A stretch of DNA of 64,000 nucleotides from Hydrogenophaga sp. (GCF_030158645.1 NZ_JAOASO010000151.1:42582-106581); one strand, 5' to 3'. Positions 43,705 to 52,774 are shown, counted from the stretch's first letter. Made by a program: numbers and translations. Notes: generated by a model not told the origin, from the sequence alone.

Positions 43705-44673
43705 ATGAAAAACATCCTCGTCCTCGGTGGTACCGGCTTTGTCGGCCGCCACGTTTGTGAAAAGCTGCACCGCCAGGGCTGGCGCATCACCGTGCCCACG
43801 CGCCGCGCCATCAACGCCGCTTCGGTGCAACACCTGCCGCGCGTGACCGTGATCGAAGCCAACGTGCACGACCCGGCCCAGCTGCTCGAACTGGTCGCGG
43901 GCCACGATGCCGTGGTCAACCTGATCGCCATCCTGCACGGGACCGAAGAAGCCTTTGAGCGCGTGCACGTGGAGCTGCCGCTGGCGCTGTCGGAGGCCTG
44001 CGTGGCCCACAACGTGCGCCGCCTGGTGCACATCAGCGCACTGGGCGTGAGCCTGGACGGACCGTCGCGCTACCAACGCAGCAAGGCGCGCGGCGAAGAA
44101 GCGCTGCGCGCCGCCGGACTGGACCTCACCGTGCTGCGCCCGAGCGTGATCTTCGGCGCGGGCGACCGTTTCCTCAACGTGTTCGCCGGTTTGCAATCGA
44201 TCTTTCCCGTGGTGCCGCTGGCCAGCGCCGGCGCGCGCTTCCAGCCCGTGTGGGTGGAAGACGTGGCCACGGCGGTGGCGGTTTGCATCGCCGACCAGGG
44301 CCTGCCGCAAAGCACGGTCGGGCAGACCTTCGAATGCGCAGGCCCCGATGTCTTGACCCTGGCGGACCTGGTGGGTATCGCCGGGGAGTACGGCAGCCAC
44401 AAGCGCCCGGTGCTGCCATTGCCCGCGGTCCTGGGCCGGCTGCAGGCGAGCATGATGGAGCTCATGCCCGGCGAACCGCTGATGAGCCGCGACAACCTGG
44501 ACGCCATGTCGGTGGACAACGTGGCCACCCAGCAGTGGCCCGGCCTGTCTTCGCTGGGCATCGTGCCGGCCAGCGTGCACACCGTCGCCCCCACCTACCT
44601 GGGCCGGCGTGGCGGCCGCAGCAAACTGCTGGCGTTCAGGCAGGGCCAGCATTCTCGCGGCAAAGACGCCTGA
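43705..44673 (+). CDS. NAD(P)-binding SDR, NDUFA9-like
   Basis: The protein (322 aa) is an atypical SDR with the nucleotide loop ILVLGGTGFVGRHV, LVHISALGVSLDGPSRYQRSK and LRPSVIFGAGDRF. This is the family of the complex I subunit NDUFA9 and of bacterial sugar-nucleotide or quinone-related reductases. It starts 7 bp after slt. The reaction is unknown. No complex I genes are nearby. Confidence 0.9.
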   Translation: MKNILVLGGTGFVGRHVCEKLHRQGWRITVPTRRAINAASVQHLPRVTVIEANVHDPAQLLELVAGHDAVVNLIAILHGTEEAFERVHVELPLALSEACVAHNVRRLVHISALGVSLDGPSRYQRSKARGEEALRAAGLDLTVLRPSVIFGAGDRFLNVFAGLQSIFPVVPLASAGARFQPVWVEDVATAVAVCIADQGLPQSTVGQTFECAGPDVLTLADLVGIAGEYGSHKRPVLPLPAVLGRLQASMMELMPGEPLMSRDNLDAMSVDNVATQQWPGLSSLGIVPASVHTVAPTYLGRRGGRSKLLAFRQGQHSRGKDA

Positions 44674-44710
44674 AACCGACAAAATGTAACAATTTGAGTG
44701 CCTGGTGAGA

Positions 44711-44738
44711 AATAAATAACACGAAGGTGTCATTTATT
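44711..44738. promoter_or_regulatory. AT-rich inverted repeat upstream of the CsoR-like gene
   Basis: AATAAATAACAC-GAAG-GTGTCATTTATT pairs at 11 of 12 positions. It lies 60 bp upstream of the repressor gene and 38 bp after the SDR stop. It is followed by GGGGTGTTTTT. It could be an operator or, less probably, a terminator of the SDR transcript. Confidence 0.5.
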
Positions 44739-44751
44739 GGGGTGTTTTTCG

Positions 44752-44766
44752 GGTTTACATTAAACC
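44752..44766. promoter_or_regulatory. second palindrome upstream of the CsoR-like gene
   Basis: GGTTTA-CAT-TAAACC is a perfect 6-bp inverted repeat 32 bp before the start at 44799. It is close to where the promoter should be. It may be the repressor's own site. Confidence 0.45.
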
Positions 44767-44798
44767 GTACACAGTACAACACCAACGCAGGAACCCAG

Positions 44799-45125
44799 AT
44801 GACAGTCTCCAACCTGAAGCTCCCCGCCACCCGCCGAACCGCCTCCACCGTTGCGCCGGGCTACCGCACCGAACACCAGCGTGACGTGATCAACCGACTC
44901 AAACGGATCGAAGGTCAGGTGCGCGGTCTGATCGACATGGTCGAGGAAGGCCGCTCGTGTGAAGACGTTGCCCAGCAAATGTCGGCCGCACGCAAGGCCA
45001 TGGACAAGGCGTTCTACCGGATGATGGCCACCTCGGTGATGGAGGCGGTGTCCACCTCGGAATCGGAAGTGCACACCTTCCGCGAAGTCGAGCGCTCCAC
45101 CCGCATTCTCGAAAAGTACGCCTGA
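44799..45125 (+). CDS. CsoR/RcnR/FrmR-family repressor without the usual metal ligands
   Basis: The protein (108 aa) is of the DUF156 fold: HQRDVINRLKRIEGQVRGLIDMVEEGRSCEDVAQQMSAARKAM by region 26-68. Only the first ligand Cys is present (C54). The positions of the conserved His (C+25) and of the second Cys of CsoR (C+29) are Ser79 and Ala83. It therefore cannot use the known Cu, Ni or formaldehyde sites. It also has an N-terminal extension of about 20 residues. Strong palindromes lie upstream. A thiol or electrophile signal is possible (inference). Confidence 0.85.
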   Translation: MTVSNLKLPATRRTASTVAPGYRTEHQRDVINRLKRIEGQVRGLIDMVEEGRSCEDVAQQMSAARKAMDKAFYRMMATSVMEAVSTSESEVHTFREVERSTRILEKYA

Positions 45126-45216
45126 GCCGCTGGCCGGCGCCGATCAATCCCGGGGATCTTCGGCATCAATCCGATCGTCCGATGTCCTTACCATGGAGCT
45201 CTTTCTGGAGGCCCCC

Positions 45217-45906
45217 ATGGCACTGCAACTCTACGTCGGCAACAAAAACTACTCGTCCTGGTCCATGCGGCCCTGGGTGCTCCTGAAACAGGCGGGCATT
45301 CCGTTCGACGAGGTCATGGTCCGCTTCGACTCGTTCGACGTCGACTCCGTCTTCAAAAAGCGCCTGCGCGCGGTGAACCCCCTGGGCAAGGTGCCGGTGC
45401 TGGTGGACGATGGCTTCGCCATCTGGGACACGCTGGCCATTGCCGAATACCTTGCCGAGCGCTTCCCCGAGAAGCGGCTGTGGCCAGCCGATGTGAAAGC
45501 GCGGGCCCGCGCGCGCAGCGTCTGCGCCGAGATGCACAGCGGCTTCACGGCGCTGCGCAACCACTGCCCCATGAACATCGAAGCCTCGCTGCCCGAGATT
45601 GGCCGGCTGGTCTGGCGCGACAAGCCCGCGGTGCGCGCCGACATGGCGCGCTTGGGCGGTCTGTGGGGCGAACTGCTCGCGGCACAACCTGCCGGCGCCC
45701 TGCTGTTCGGCGATTTCAGCATCGCCGACGCCTACTTCGCGCCGGTGTGCATGCGCATCAAGACCTACGAACTGCCGCTCCCGGCCGATCTGATGTCGTA
45801 TGTCGATCGCGTGTGCGCATTGCCGGGCGTCAAAGCCTGGGTGGATGAAGCGCTGGCCGAGCACGACTTCATCGACTTCGACGAGCCCTACCGGTTGGGC
45901 CGCTGA
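45217..45906 (+). CDS. glutathione S-transferase family protein
   Basis: The protein (229 aa) has an N-terminal thioredoxin-like GST domain (LQLYVGNKNYSSWSMRPWVLLKQ, then NPLGKVPVLVDDGFAIWDTLAIAEYLAE) and a C-terminal helical domain (FGDFSIADAYFAPVCMRI). The Ser/Tyr in NYSSWSMRPW is where the catalytic residue lies. Substrate unknown. GGAGG precedes the ATG at 45217. Confidence 0.93.
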   Translation: MALQLYVGNKNYSSWSMRPWVLLKQAGIPFDEVMVRFDSFDVDSVFKKRLRAVNPLGKVPVLVDDGFAIWDTLAIAEYLAERFPEKRLWPADVKARARARSVCAEMHSGFTALRNHCPMNIEASLPEIGRLVWRDKPAVRADMARLGGLWGELLAAQPAGALLFGDFSIADAYFAPVCMRIKTYELPLPADLMSYVDRVCALPGVKAWVDEALAEHDFIDFDEPYRLGR

Positions 45907-45933
45907 GGAGGAGCCGGGCCTAAACTCGGCGGC

Positions 45934-47226
45934 ATGAAAACCTACCTCGTCGGCGGCGCCGTGCGCGACGCGCTGATGGCACGCGCTGCAAGCACACCTG
46001 AAACCTCGCACGTTGACCGCGACTGGGTCGTGGTGGGTGCCACGCCTGAAGCCATGGTGCAGCAAGGCTTCCTGCCCGTGGGTCGCGACTTTCCGGTGTT
46101 TCTGCACCCCGTCACGCGCGAGGAACATGCGCTGGCCCGCACCGAGCGCAAGACGTCACCCGGCTACCGGGGCTTTGTCGTTCACTCGGAGCCCGGCGTG
46201 ACGCTGGAAGACGACCTGGCGCGGCGCGACCTCACGATCAACGCCATGGCGGTGGCGGCCGTTGATGCCAACGACCCGGCGAGCGGACCGATCATCGATC
46301 CACACCACGGCCAGCGAGACCTGCAGCAACGCGTGCTGCGCCACGTGACCGACGCGTTCACCGAGGATCCGGTGCGCATCTTGCGGCTGGCGCGTTTTGC
46401 GGCGCGCTTCCCCGATTTTTCGGTGGCTCCCGAAACGCTGGATTTGATGCTGCACATGGTGGAGCACGGGGAGGTCGACCACCTCGTGGCCGAGCGCGTG
46501 TGGCAGGAGCTCGCGCGCGGGCTCATGGAGCAGCGGCCCAGCCGCATGTTCGACGTGCTGCGCGACTGTGGCGCCTTGAAGCGCCTGCTGCCCGAGGTGG
46601 ACCGGCTCTGGGGCGTGCCGCAGCGCGCGGAGTACCACCCCGAGATCGACACCGGCGTGCACCTGATGATGGTGCTCGACATGAGCGCGCGACTGGCTGC
46701 TCCACTCCCGGTGCGCTTCGCCTGCCTGGGCCACGACCTCGGCAAGGGCTCGACGCCAGCCGACGTGCTGCCGCGCCACATCGGCCATGAGGAGCGCAGC
46801 GCGCGCCTGCTCAAGGGCGTGTGCGAGCGGCTGCGCGTGCCGGTGGACTGCCGCGAACTGGCCGATGTGGTGGCGCGCGAACACGGCAACATCCACCGCA
46901 GTGAAACGCTGGGCGCTGCCGCGCTGGTGCGGCTGCTGGAACGCTGCGACGCACTGCGCAAACCGGCGCGCTTCCACGACGTGCTGCTGGCCTGCGAATG
47001 CGACGCGCGCGGGCGCCTGGGCATGAGCGAAATCGCTTACCCGCAGCGCGCCAGACTGGCGCAGGCGCTCGTGTGGGCACAGTCGGTGGACACCGCCCGC
47101 ATCGCCGCACAAGCGCAAGCCGATGGCCTGAGTGGTCCCAAGGTGGGCGACCAGATCCACAAGGCCCGGGTGATGGCCGTGGCGCAAGGCCTCGGCGCCG
47201 CAGACCCCGCCGTTGCTGGTGATTGA
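45934..47226 (+). CDS. cca: CCA-adding tRNA nucleotidyltransferase, multifunctional
   Basis: The protein (430 aa) has the class II nucleotidyltransferase head YLVGGAVRDALM with the metal Asp pair in DRDWVVVG, RRDLTINAMAV and EDPVRILRLARFAARF, and a C-terminal HD domain with CLGHDLGKGSTP. The HD domain gives 2',3'-cyclic phosphodiesterase and 2'-nucleotidase activity in this family. It builds and repairs the CCA end of tRNAs. It starts 28 bp after the GST gene. Confidence 0.95.
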   Translation: MKTYLVGGAVRDALMARAASTPETSHVDRDWVVVGATPEAMVQQGFLPVGRDFPVFLHPVTREEHALARTERKTSPGYRGFVVHSEPGVTLEDDLARRDLTINAMAVAAVDANDPASGPIIDPHHGQRDLQQRVLRHVTDAFTEDPVRILRLARFAARFPDFSVAPETLDLMLHMVEHGEVDHLVAERVWQELARGLMEQRPSRMFDVLRDCGALKRLLPEVDRLWGVPQRAEYHPEIDTGVHLMMVLDMSARLAAPLPVRFACLGHDLGKGSTPADVLPRHIGHEERSARLLKGVCERLRVPVDCRELADVVAREHGNIHRSETLGAAALVRLLERCDALRKPARFHDVLLACECDARGRLGMSEIAYPQRARLAQALVWAQSVDTARIAAQAQADGLSGPKVGDQIHKARVMAVAQGLGAADPAVAGD

Positions 47227-47332
47227 GCGCCATCCGCATCCGTCAAGCGCACTGAAAAACTTCGCACCCTGAAGGTGGGGTATGCCGTCAGGCTGGTCAT
47301 GCGCACGCATCGCGTGTTACGGTGGCCCGCTG

Positions 47333-48073
47333 ATGAGTACATTGCCCAAGCTGCTGACGCAAGGGTCAGCACTCTTCCTGGACTTCGATGGAACGCTGAC
47401 CGATCTGGCCCACCGCCCCGATGCGGTGGACGTGCCCGGCGATCTCGCGCGGCTGCTGGACCGGCTGCATGACCGTTTGAACGGTGCGCTGGCACTGGTC
47501 ACGGGCCGCGCCCGCGAAGACATCGAACCCCTGCTCTCCCCCTGGCGCTGGCCGGCCGCATTCGAGCACGGGGCCTTGCGCGTGTCGGCGCACGGCGACG
47601 CGGCGGCGCTTCGACCGCCAGGTCTGGACCGCGCGGTGGCGGCCGCGCAGCACCTCGTGTCACGGCACAACGGGCTGCTGCTGGAAATCAAACGAACCTC
47701 CATGGCGCTGCACTTCCGGCTCGCGCCTTCGCTCGAAGCCCTGTGCGTGCAGACGCTGGCGCGGTCCATCGACAACGCCAGCGGTCTGCAGCTGTTGCGC
47801 GGCAAGGCCGTGATCGAAGTGAAGTCGGTCGGTGTGAACAAGGGCCTCGCCATCCAGGCCTTCATGAACGAAGCGCCGTTTGCCGGTCGCTCGCCGGTGT
47901 TCGCCGGCGACGACGTGACCGACGAAGCCGGGTTCGCCGTGGTGCAGCGCCTGGGCGGCGCCGGCATCAAGGTGGGCGCGGGCAGCAGTTGCGCCCGGCA
48001 CCGCTGCGACAACCCCGAAGCCCTGCGCGCCTGGCTCGCGGACGCCCTGCAAACCCCTTTGATCCACGCATGA
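47333..48073 (+). CDS. otsB: trehalose-6-phosphate phosphatase
   Basis: This 246-aa HAD phosphatase begins with SALFLDFDGTLTDL, where the first Asp is the nucleophile, has ALVTGRAREDI, GKAVIEVKSVGVNKG and the final FAGDDVTDEAGF with the metal-binding Asp pair. It dephosphorylates trehalose-6-phosphate. It starts the trehalose unit and overlaps the GH15 gene as ATGA. Confidence 0.95.
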   Translation: MSTLPKLLTQGSALFLDFDGTLTDLAHRPDAVDVPGDLARLLDRLHDRLNGALALVTGRAREDIEPLLSPWRWPAAFEHGALRVSAHGDAAALRPPGLDRAVAAAQHLVSRHNGLLLEIKRTSMALHFRLAPSLEALCVQTLARSIDNASGLQLLRGKAVIEVKSVGVNKGLAIQAFMNEAPFAGRSPVFAGDDVTDEAGFAVVQRLGGAGIKVGAGSSCARHRCDNPEALRAWLADALQTPLIHA

Positions 48074-49896
48074 CCCTCTCCAACAACTTCACGCCACCCG
48101 CTGCCCCATCGCTTTCGCTCGGCGTGGTGGGCAATTGCGCCTTCAGCGCGCTGATCGATCCGCACGGCCGTGTGGTCTGGAGCTGCCTGCCACGCTTCGA
48201 CGGCGATCCGGTGTTTCACGCGCTGCTCGGCGGCGCGGATGCTGAAGCCGGCTCGTGGGCGATCGAACTCGAAGACATGGTGCAAGCCACCCAGCGCTAC
48301 GAGCCCAACACCGCGGTGCTCGTGACCGAGCTGTGGGACAGCCAGGGCCAGGGCATTGCGATCACCGACTTCGCGCCGCGCTTTCTCTCGCGCAGCCGCT
48401 ACTTCCGGCCCACCCAGCTGGTGCGTCGCGTGCGCCCGCTCAAAGGCGCACCCCGCATCCGCGTGACGCTCACGCCGCGTTTCGACTGGGGCGCTCAGGC
48501 CCCGCGCATCACGTCGGGCAGCCACCACATCCGCTACGTGGGCGATGCACAAACGCTGCGCCTGCACACCGACGCGTCCATCAGCCATGTGCTGGCGCGC
48601 GAGCCGTTCCTGCTCACGCAGGAGCTCAACTTCATGTTCGGGCCCGACGAAACGCTCGAAGGCGGCATTGGCGACACCGCGCGCCATTTCGAGCAGGAGA
48701 CGCTGGCCTACTGGCGCGGCTGGAGCCAGCGGCTGGGGGTGCCGCTGGAGTGGCAGGACGCGGTGATCCGCGCGGCCATCACGCTCAAGCTCTCGCTGTT
48801 CGAAGACACCGGCGCCATCGTCGCCGCCATGACCACCAGCATCCCCGAAGCCCCGGGCAGCCAGCGCAACTGGGACTACCGCTACTGCTGGCTGCGCGAC
48901 GCGTTTTTCGTGGTGCGCGCGCTCAACAGCCTGGCCGAAGTCGGCACGCTCGAAGACTACCTGCGCTGGCTCTCCAACGTGGTGGTGGGTGCGAAGGACG
49001 GTGATGCCAGCGGCCACATCCAGCCCCTGCACGGCATCGGCCTGGAACGCGAGTTGCCCGAGCGCATTTGCGAGACGCTGCCCGGCTACCGCGGCATGGG
49101 ACCGGTGCGCGTGGGCAACCAGGCGCAGGAACATTTCCAGCACGACGTGTACGGCAACGTGGTGCTGGCCGCCGCGCAGGCCTTCCACGACCGGCGCCTG
49201 CTGCACCCGGCGGGCCTCGCCGAATTCGAGCGCCTGGAGGCGGTGGGCGAACAGGCCGCGCGTGTGTTCGACCAGCCCGACGCCGGCATGTGGGAGCTGC
49301 GCACCCGTGCCCGCGTGCACACCAGTTCCGCGCTGATGTGCTGGGCCGCCTGCGACCGCCTGGCCAAGATCGCACTCACGCTCGATCTGCCCGGCCGCGC
49401 CCAGCACTGGGGCGACCGCGCGGCCTCGATGCGCGACCGCATCCTGCGGGAATCGTGGAGCGAAGAACGCCAGGCCTTTGCCGAGAGCTTCGGCGGGCGC
49501 GACCTCGATGCCAGCGTGCTGCTGATGGTGGAGGTGGGCTTCATCGACCCGATGGACCCGCGCTTCGTGGCCACGCTGGCAGCGCTCGAAGAACACCTGT
49601 GCGACGGCCCCTACATGCGCCGCTACGAGGCGGCCGACGACTTCGGCAAGCCCGAGACCGCCTTCAACATCTGCACCTTCTGGCGCATCGACGCGCTGGC
49701 GCGCACCGGCCGCAAGGCCGAAGCCCGCGCCATCTTCGAGACCATGCTGGCCGCGCGCAACCCGCTGGGCATACTCTCGGAAGACACGCACGCCACCACC
49801 GGCGAGATGTGGGGCAACTACCCGCAGACCTATTCGATGGTGGGCATCATCAACGCGGCGGTGCGGCTTTCCGCGCCATGGGACGCCGTCATTTGA
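48070..49896 (+). CDS. glycoside hydrolase family 15 protein (glucoamylase/trehalase-like)
   Basis: The protein (608 aa) has an N-terminal beta-sandwich (about 1-215) and a C-terminal (alpha/alpha)6 catalytic domain. Motifs are RNWDYRYCWLRDAFF, the first acid region HIQPLHGIGLERELPE and the final SEDTHATTGEMWGNYPQTYS with the second acid. It has no signal peptide. Relatives hydrolyse trehalose or alpha-glucans. It lies between otsB and otsA, overlapping otsB by 4 bp. So it either regulates the trehalose level or acts on a linked glucan (inference). Confidence 0.92.
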   Translation: MTLSNNFTPPAAPSLSLGVVGNCAFSALIDPHGRVVWSCLPRFDGDPVFHALLGGADAEAGSWAIELEDMVQATQRYEPNTAVLVTELWDSQGQGIAITDFAPRFLSRSRYFRPTQLVRRVRPLKGAPRIRVTLTPRFDWGAQAPRITSGSHHIRYVGDAQTLRLHTDASISHVLAREPFLLTQELNFMFGPDETLEGGIGDTARHFEQETLAYWRGWSQRLGVPLEWQDAVIRAAITLKLSLFEDTGAIVAAMTTSIPEAPGSQRNWDYRYCWLRDAFFVVRALNSLAEVGTLEDYLRWLSNVVVGAKDGDASGHIQPLHGIGLERELPERICETLPGYRGMGPVRVGNQAQEHFQHDVYGNVVLAAAQAFHDRRLLHPAGLAEFERLEAVGEQAARVFDQPDAGMWELRTRARVHTSSALMCWAACDRLAKIALTLDLPGRAQHWGDRAASMRDRILRESWSEERQAFAESFGGRDLDASVLLMVEVGFIDPMDPRFVATLAALEEHLCDGPYMRRYEAADDFGKPETAFNICTFWRIDALARTGRKAEARAIFETMLAARNPLGILSEDTHATTGEMWGNYPQTYSMVGIINAAVRLSAPWDAVI

Positions 49897-49907
49897 CGGC
49901 GCAACAG

Positions 49908-51290
49908 ATGGGCCGCCTCGTCATCGTCTCCAACCGCGTGGCCGACCCGCGCAAGGCCGCGTCCGGCGGGCTGGCCGTCGCCGTGGGGCAAGCGCTCGAA
50001 GCCACGGGCGGGCTGTGGTTCGGCTGGAGCGGCAAGATCGTGGAGGACGGCACGCCCGGCGAAGGCGACCTGCACCTGCAGACCGCCGGCCAGGTGCAAC
50101 TGGCCACGGTGGACCTGAGCCGCGAAGACCACGACAGTTACTACCTCGGCTACAGCAACGGCGTGCTCTGGCCGGTGTTCCATTACCGCCTGGACCTGGC
50201 CGACTTCGACGCCGGCTACATCGGCGGCTACCGGCGGGTGAACCAGATGATGGCGCACAAGCTGGCGGGGCTGCTGCGGCCCGACGACGTGATCTGGGTG
50301 CACGACTACCACCTGATCCCGCTGGCCGCGGAGCTGCGCGCCATGGGCTGCCAGCAGCGCATGGGCTTCTTCCTGCACATCCCGCTGCCGCCGCCGCTGA
50401 TGCTGGCCGCGGTGCCCGAGCACGACTGGCTGATGCGCTCGCTGTTCGCCTACGACCTCGTCGGGTTCCAGAGCGAGGCGGATGTGGCGCACTTCTCACG
50501 CTACGTGGGCACCGAGACCGGCGCCGACATCCTGGGCGAACACGAGTTCCGGGCCTTCGGCAAGACGCTGCGGGTGCAGGCTTTTCCGATCGGCATCGAT
50601 GTGGACGAGTTCATCGAACTCGGCGAGGCGCCCGAAGCGCAGGAGATGTACACGCAGATGCGCGACGAGTACTCGCGCCGGCGCCTGCTGCTGGGCGTGG
50701 AGCGCATGGACTATTCCAAAGGCCTGCCACAGCGACTCAAGGCGTTCCGCCAACTCTTGCAGGCCTACCCGGAAAACCTGGGCAGCGCCACGCTGATCCA
50801 GATCGCCGCACCCAGCCGCGAGTCGGTCGACGCCTACGCCGCCTTGCGGCAGGAGCTGGAAAGCCTGTGCGGCGCCATCAACGGCAACTTCGGTGAACTC
50901 GACTGGATGCCGGTGCGCTACATCCACCGCAACGTGGCGCGCAAGCGCCTGCCGGGTCTCTACCGCGCGGCCAGCGTGGCGCTGGTCACGCCGCTTCGCG
51001 ACGGCATGAACCTGGTGGCCAAGGAATTCGTGGCCGCGCAGGACCCGGCCGATCCGGGCGTGCTGGTGCTCTCGCGGTTTGCTGGCGCGGCCGAGCAGAT
51101 GCGCGACGCCTTGCTGGTGAATCCATACGACACCACGCGCACGGCAGAAACGATCCAGCGCGCCCTGCAGATGCCGCTCGAAGAACGCCAGCGCCGCCAC
51201 CAGGCGCTGCTGGCGGGCATCCGCAAGCACGACGTGCACTGGTGGCGCAAGCGCTTCCTGGACGCGCTGGCCACCGTTCCCGCCCCGTAA
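49908..51290 (+). CDS. otsA: alpha,alpha-trehalose-phosphate synthase
   Basis: This 460-aa GT20 enzyme starts MGRLVIVSNRVADP and shows GLWFGWSGKI, WPVFHYRLD, WVHDYHLIPLAAELR, FFLHIPLPPP, the donor-binding VERMDYSKGLPQRL and LVTPLRDGMNLVAKEFVA. It makes trehalose-6-phosphate from UDP-glucose and glucose-6-phosphate. It starts 11 bp after the GH15 stop; an alternative ATG at 49878 would overlap it. A strong terminator follows. Confidence 0.96.
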   Translation: MGRLVIVSNRVADPRKAASGGLAVAVGQALEATGGLWFGWSGKIVEDGTPGEGDLHLQTAGQVQLATVDLSREDHDSYYLGYSNGVLWPVFHYRLDLADFDAGYIGGYRRVNQMMAHKLAGLLRPDDVIWVHDYHLIPLAAELRAMGCQQRMGFFLHIPLPPPLMLAAVPEHDWLMRSLFAYDLVGFQSEADVAHFSRYVGTETGADILGEHEFRAFGKTLRVQAFPIGIDVDEFIELGEAPEAQEMYTQMRDEYSRRRLLLGVERMDYSKGLPQRLKAFRQLLQAYPENLGSATLIQIAAPSRESVDAYAALRQELESLCGAINGNFGELDWMPVRYIHRNVARKRLPGLYRAASVALVTPLRDGMNLVAKEFVAAQDPADPGVLVLSRFAGAAEQMRDALLVNPYDTTRTAETIQRALQMPLEERQRRHQALLAGIRKHDVHWWRKRFLDALATVPAP

Positions 51291-51300
51291 CCCCCCACCC

Positions 51301-51340
51301 GCTCGCGTTGGCCTGTGGGCCGGCGCGAGCTTTGCCTTTT
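51301..51340 (+). terminator. terminator of the otsB-GH15-otsA operon
   Basis: GCTCGCGTTGGCC-TGTG-GGCCGGCGCGAGC has a 13-bp stem counting two G-T pairs, followed by TTTGCCTTTT. It starts 10 bp after the otsA stop. Confidence 0.85.
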
Positions 51341-51358
51341 CACGAACCGGAGGACCCC

Positions 51359-52264
51359 ATGAACGACACCCTGATTGAAACCGCAGCCCGCTGGTGGGCC
51401 AGCTTGGGCGGTGCCGCCACCACGCTGCTGCGCGTGACCCTGATCATCGTGGCGGCCTGGGTGCTGATCGCGGTGTTGCAGCGCGCCATCCGCACCCTGC
51501 GCGAGCGCATCGCCAGCCGCATGGACGACCGCGAGTCGGCCCAGCGCGCTGAAACCCTGGGCCGCGTGTTCCGCTACCTCGCCTCGGTGGTGGTCAGCCT
51601 GATCGCGGGCATGCTGGTGCTGGCCGAGCTGGGCGTGTCGGTGGCACCCATCCTGGGCGCGGCCGGCGTGGTCGGTCTGGCGGTGGGCTTTGGTGCGCAG
51701 AGCCTGGTGAAGGATTTTTTCACCGGCTTCTTCATCCTGCTGGAGAACCAGATCCGCCAGGGCGACGTGGTGAAGATCGGCGACCACGCGGGCTCGGTGG
51801 AGGTGGTCACGCTGCGCTACGTGCAGCTGCGCGACTACGACGGCAATGTGCACTACGTGCCCAACGGCCACATCAGCACCGTGATCAACATGACGCGGGG
51901 TTTCAGCAACGCGGTGATGGACATCGGCGTGGCCTACCGGGAGAACGTGGACGAGGTGATGGCGGTGATGCGCAACGTAGCAGCCAACCTGCAGCAAGAC
52001 CCAGCCTTCCGGTTGAAGATCCTGGCCGAGCTGGAGATCGCCGGCGTGGAGAGCCTGGCCGACTCGGCCGTGGTCATCCGCTGCCGCTTCCGCACCCTGC
52101 CGCTGGAACAGTGGGGCGTCAAGCGCGAATACCTGCGCCGGGTGAAGGCGGCTTTTGACGAGCACGGCATCGAGATTCCCTACCCGCACATGACGGTGTA
52201 CGCCGGCCAGGACCGCCAGGGCAAGGCACCGGCCTTTGCGCTGCAGCAGCTCACCGAGGCCTGA
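51359..52264 (+). CDS. small-conductance mechanosensitive channel (MscS family)
   Basis: The protein (301 aa) has three membrane helices (about 20-40, 70-90, 95-115). The pore helix reads GAAGVVGLAVGFGAQSLVKDFFTG, given here by its A/G packing pattern, followed by the beta domain IRQGDVVKIGDHAGSVEVVTLR and NGHISTVINMTRG. It opens when membrane tension rises and releases solutes on osmotic downshift. Its place just after the trehalose genes fits a shared role in osmotic stress. GGAGG precedes the ATG. Confidence 0.94.
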   Translation: MNDTLIETAARWWASLGGAATTLLRVTLIIVAAWVLIAVLQRAIRTLRERIASRMDDRESAQRAETLGRVFRYLASVVVSLIAGMLVLAELGVSVAPILGAAGVVGLAVGFGAQSLVKDFFTGFFILLENQIRQGDVVKIGDHAGSVEVVTLRYVQLRDYDGNVHYVPNGHISTVINMTRGFSNAVMDIGVAYRENVDEVMAVMRNVAANLQQDPAFRLKILAELEIAGVESLADSAVVIRCRFRTLPLEQWGVKREYLRRVKAAFDEHGIEIPYPHMTVYAGQDRQGKAPAFALQQLTEA

Positions 52265-52276
52265 CGCCACAGCGCA

Positions 52277-52295
52277 GGTGGGCGATTGGCCCACC
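52277..52295. terminator. hairpin after the MscS gene
   Basis: GGTGGGC-GATTG-GCCCACC is a perfect 7-bp stem 12 bp beyond the stop codon. There is no T-run. Confidence 0.4.
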
Positions 52296-52347
52296 CACTG
52301 GCAAGGCTGGAAGGGCTGTGCCACCATGCGGACATCAGGAGCCCACC

Positions 52348-52764
52348 ATGACCGCTCGCAACCCCCTCAACCGCTCCCTGGCCGACGGCATCCAGCGAGT
52401 GGGTTTCCGCAAGTGGTACGAGCGCGAGCTGCTGTCCAGCCATGCGCACATGGCGCTGGCCCTGATCTCGGCGGTGGCCATGATGGCCAGCTTCGAGGCG
52501 TTTCGCGGTGCCAGCACCAGCGAAAAACTGATGAACACCGCCTTCGTGCTGGTGTGCGCGGCCATCGCGCTGTGGTCGATGCGCCGCTACCTCTACCTGC
52601 TCATGCACGCCGAAGAAATGGCCAACCAGGCCAACTGTGCCCAGTGCCAGGCCTACGGTCTGCTCAAGCTGCAGGAGGTGGAAGACCGGCGGCTCGCGGC
52701 CCAGCGCTTGGTGCCGGTGTGCTGCAAGCGCTGCGGCTTTCGGTGGAACCTGCAGGACGACTGA
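52348..52764 (+). CDS. membrane protein with a C-terminal zinc ribbon
   Basis: Not recognised by name. The protein (138 aa) has two membrane helices (about 35-52 and 62-80) and a cytoplasmic tail with two Cys pairs, C97-x2-C100 and C126-x2-C129, the second in PVCCKRCGFRW. This is a zinc-ribbon pattern. AGGAG lies 6 bases before the ATG at 52348. It is convergent with glk. Confidence 0.75.
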   Translation: MTARNPLNRSLADGIQRVGFRKWYERELLSSHAHMALALISAVAMMASFEAFRGASTSEKLMNTAFVLVCAAIALWSMRRYLYLLMHAEEMANQANCAQCQAYGLLKLQEVEDRRLAAQRLVPVCCKRCGFRWNLQDD

Positions 52765-52774
52765 CGAACGTTGG

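Noticed and set aside
44799..45125. assignment as a copper or nickel repressor (csoR, rcnR)
   Set aside because: The necessary His and second Cys are absent, so a metal-specific name would be wrong.
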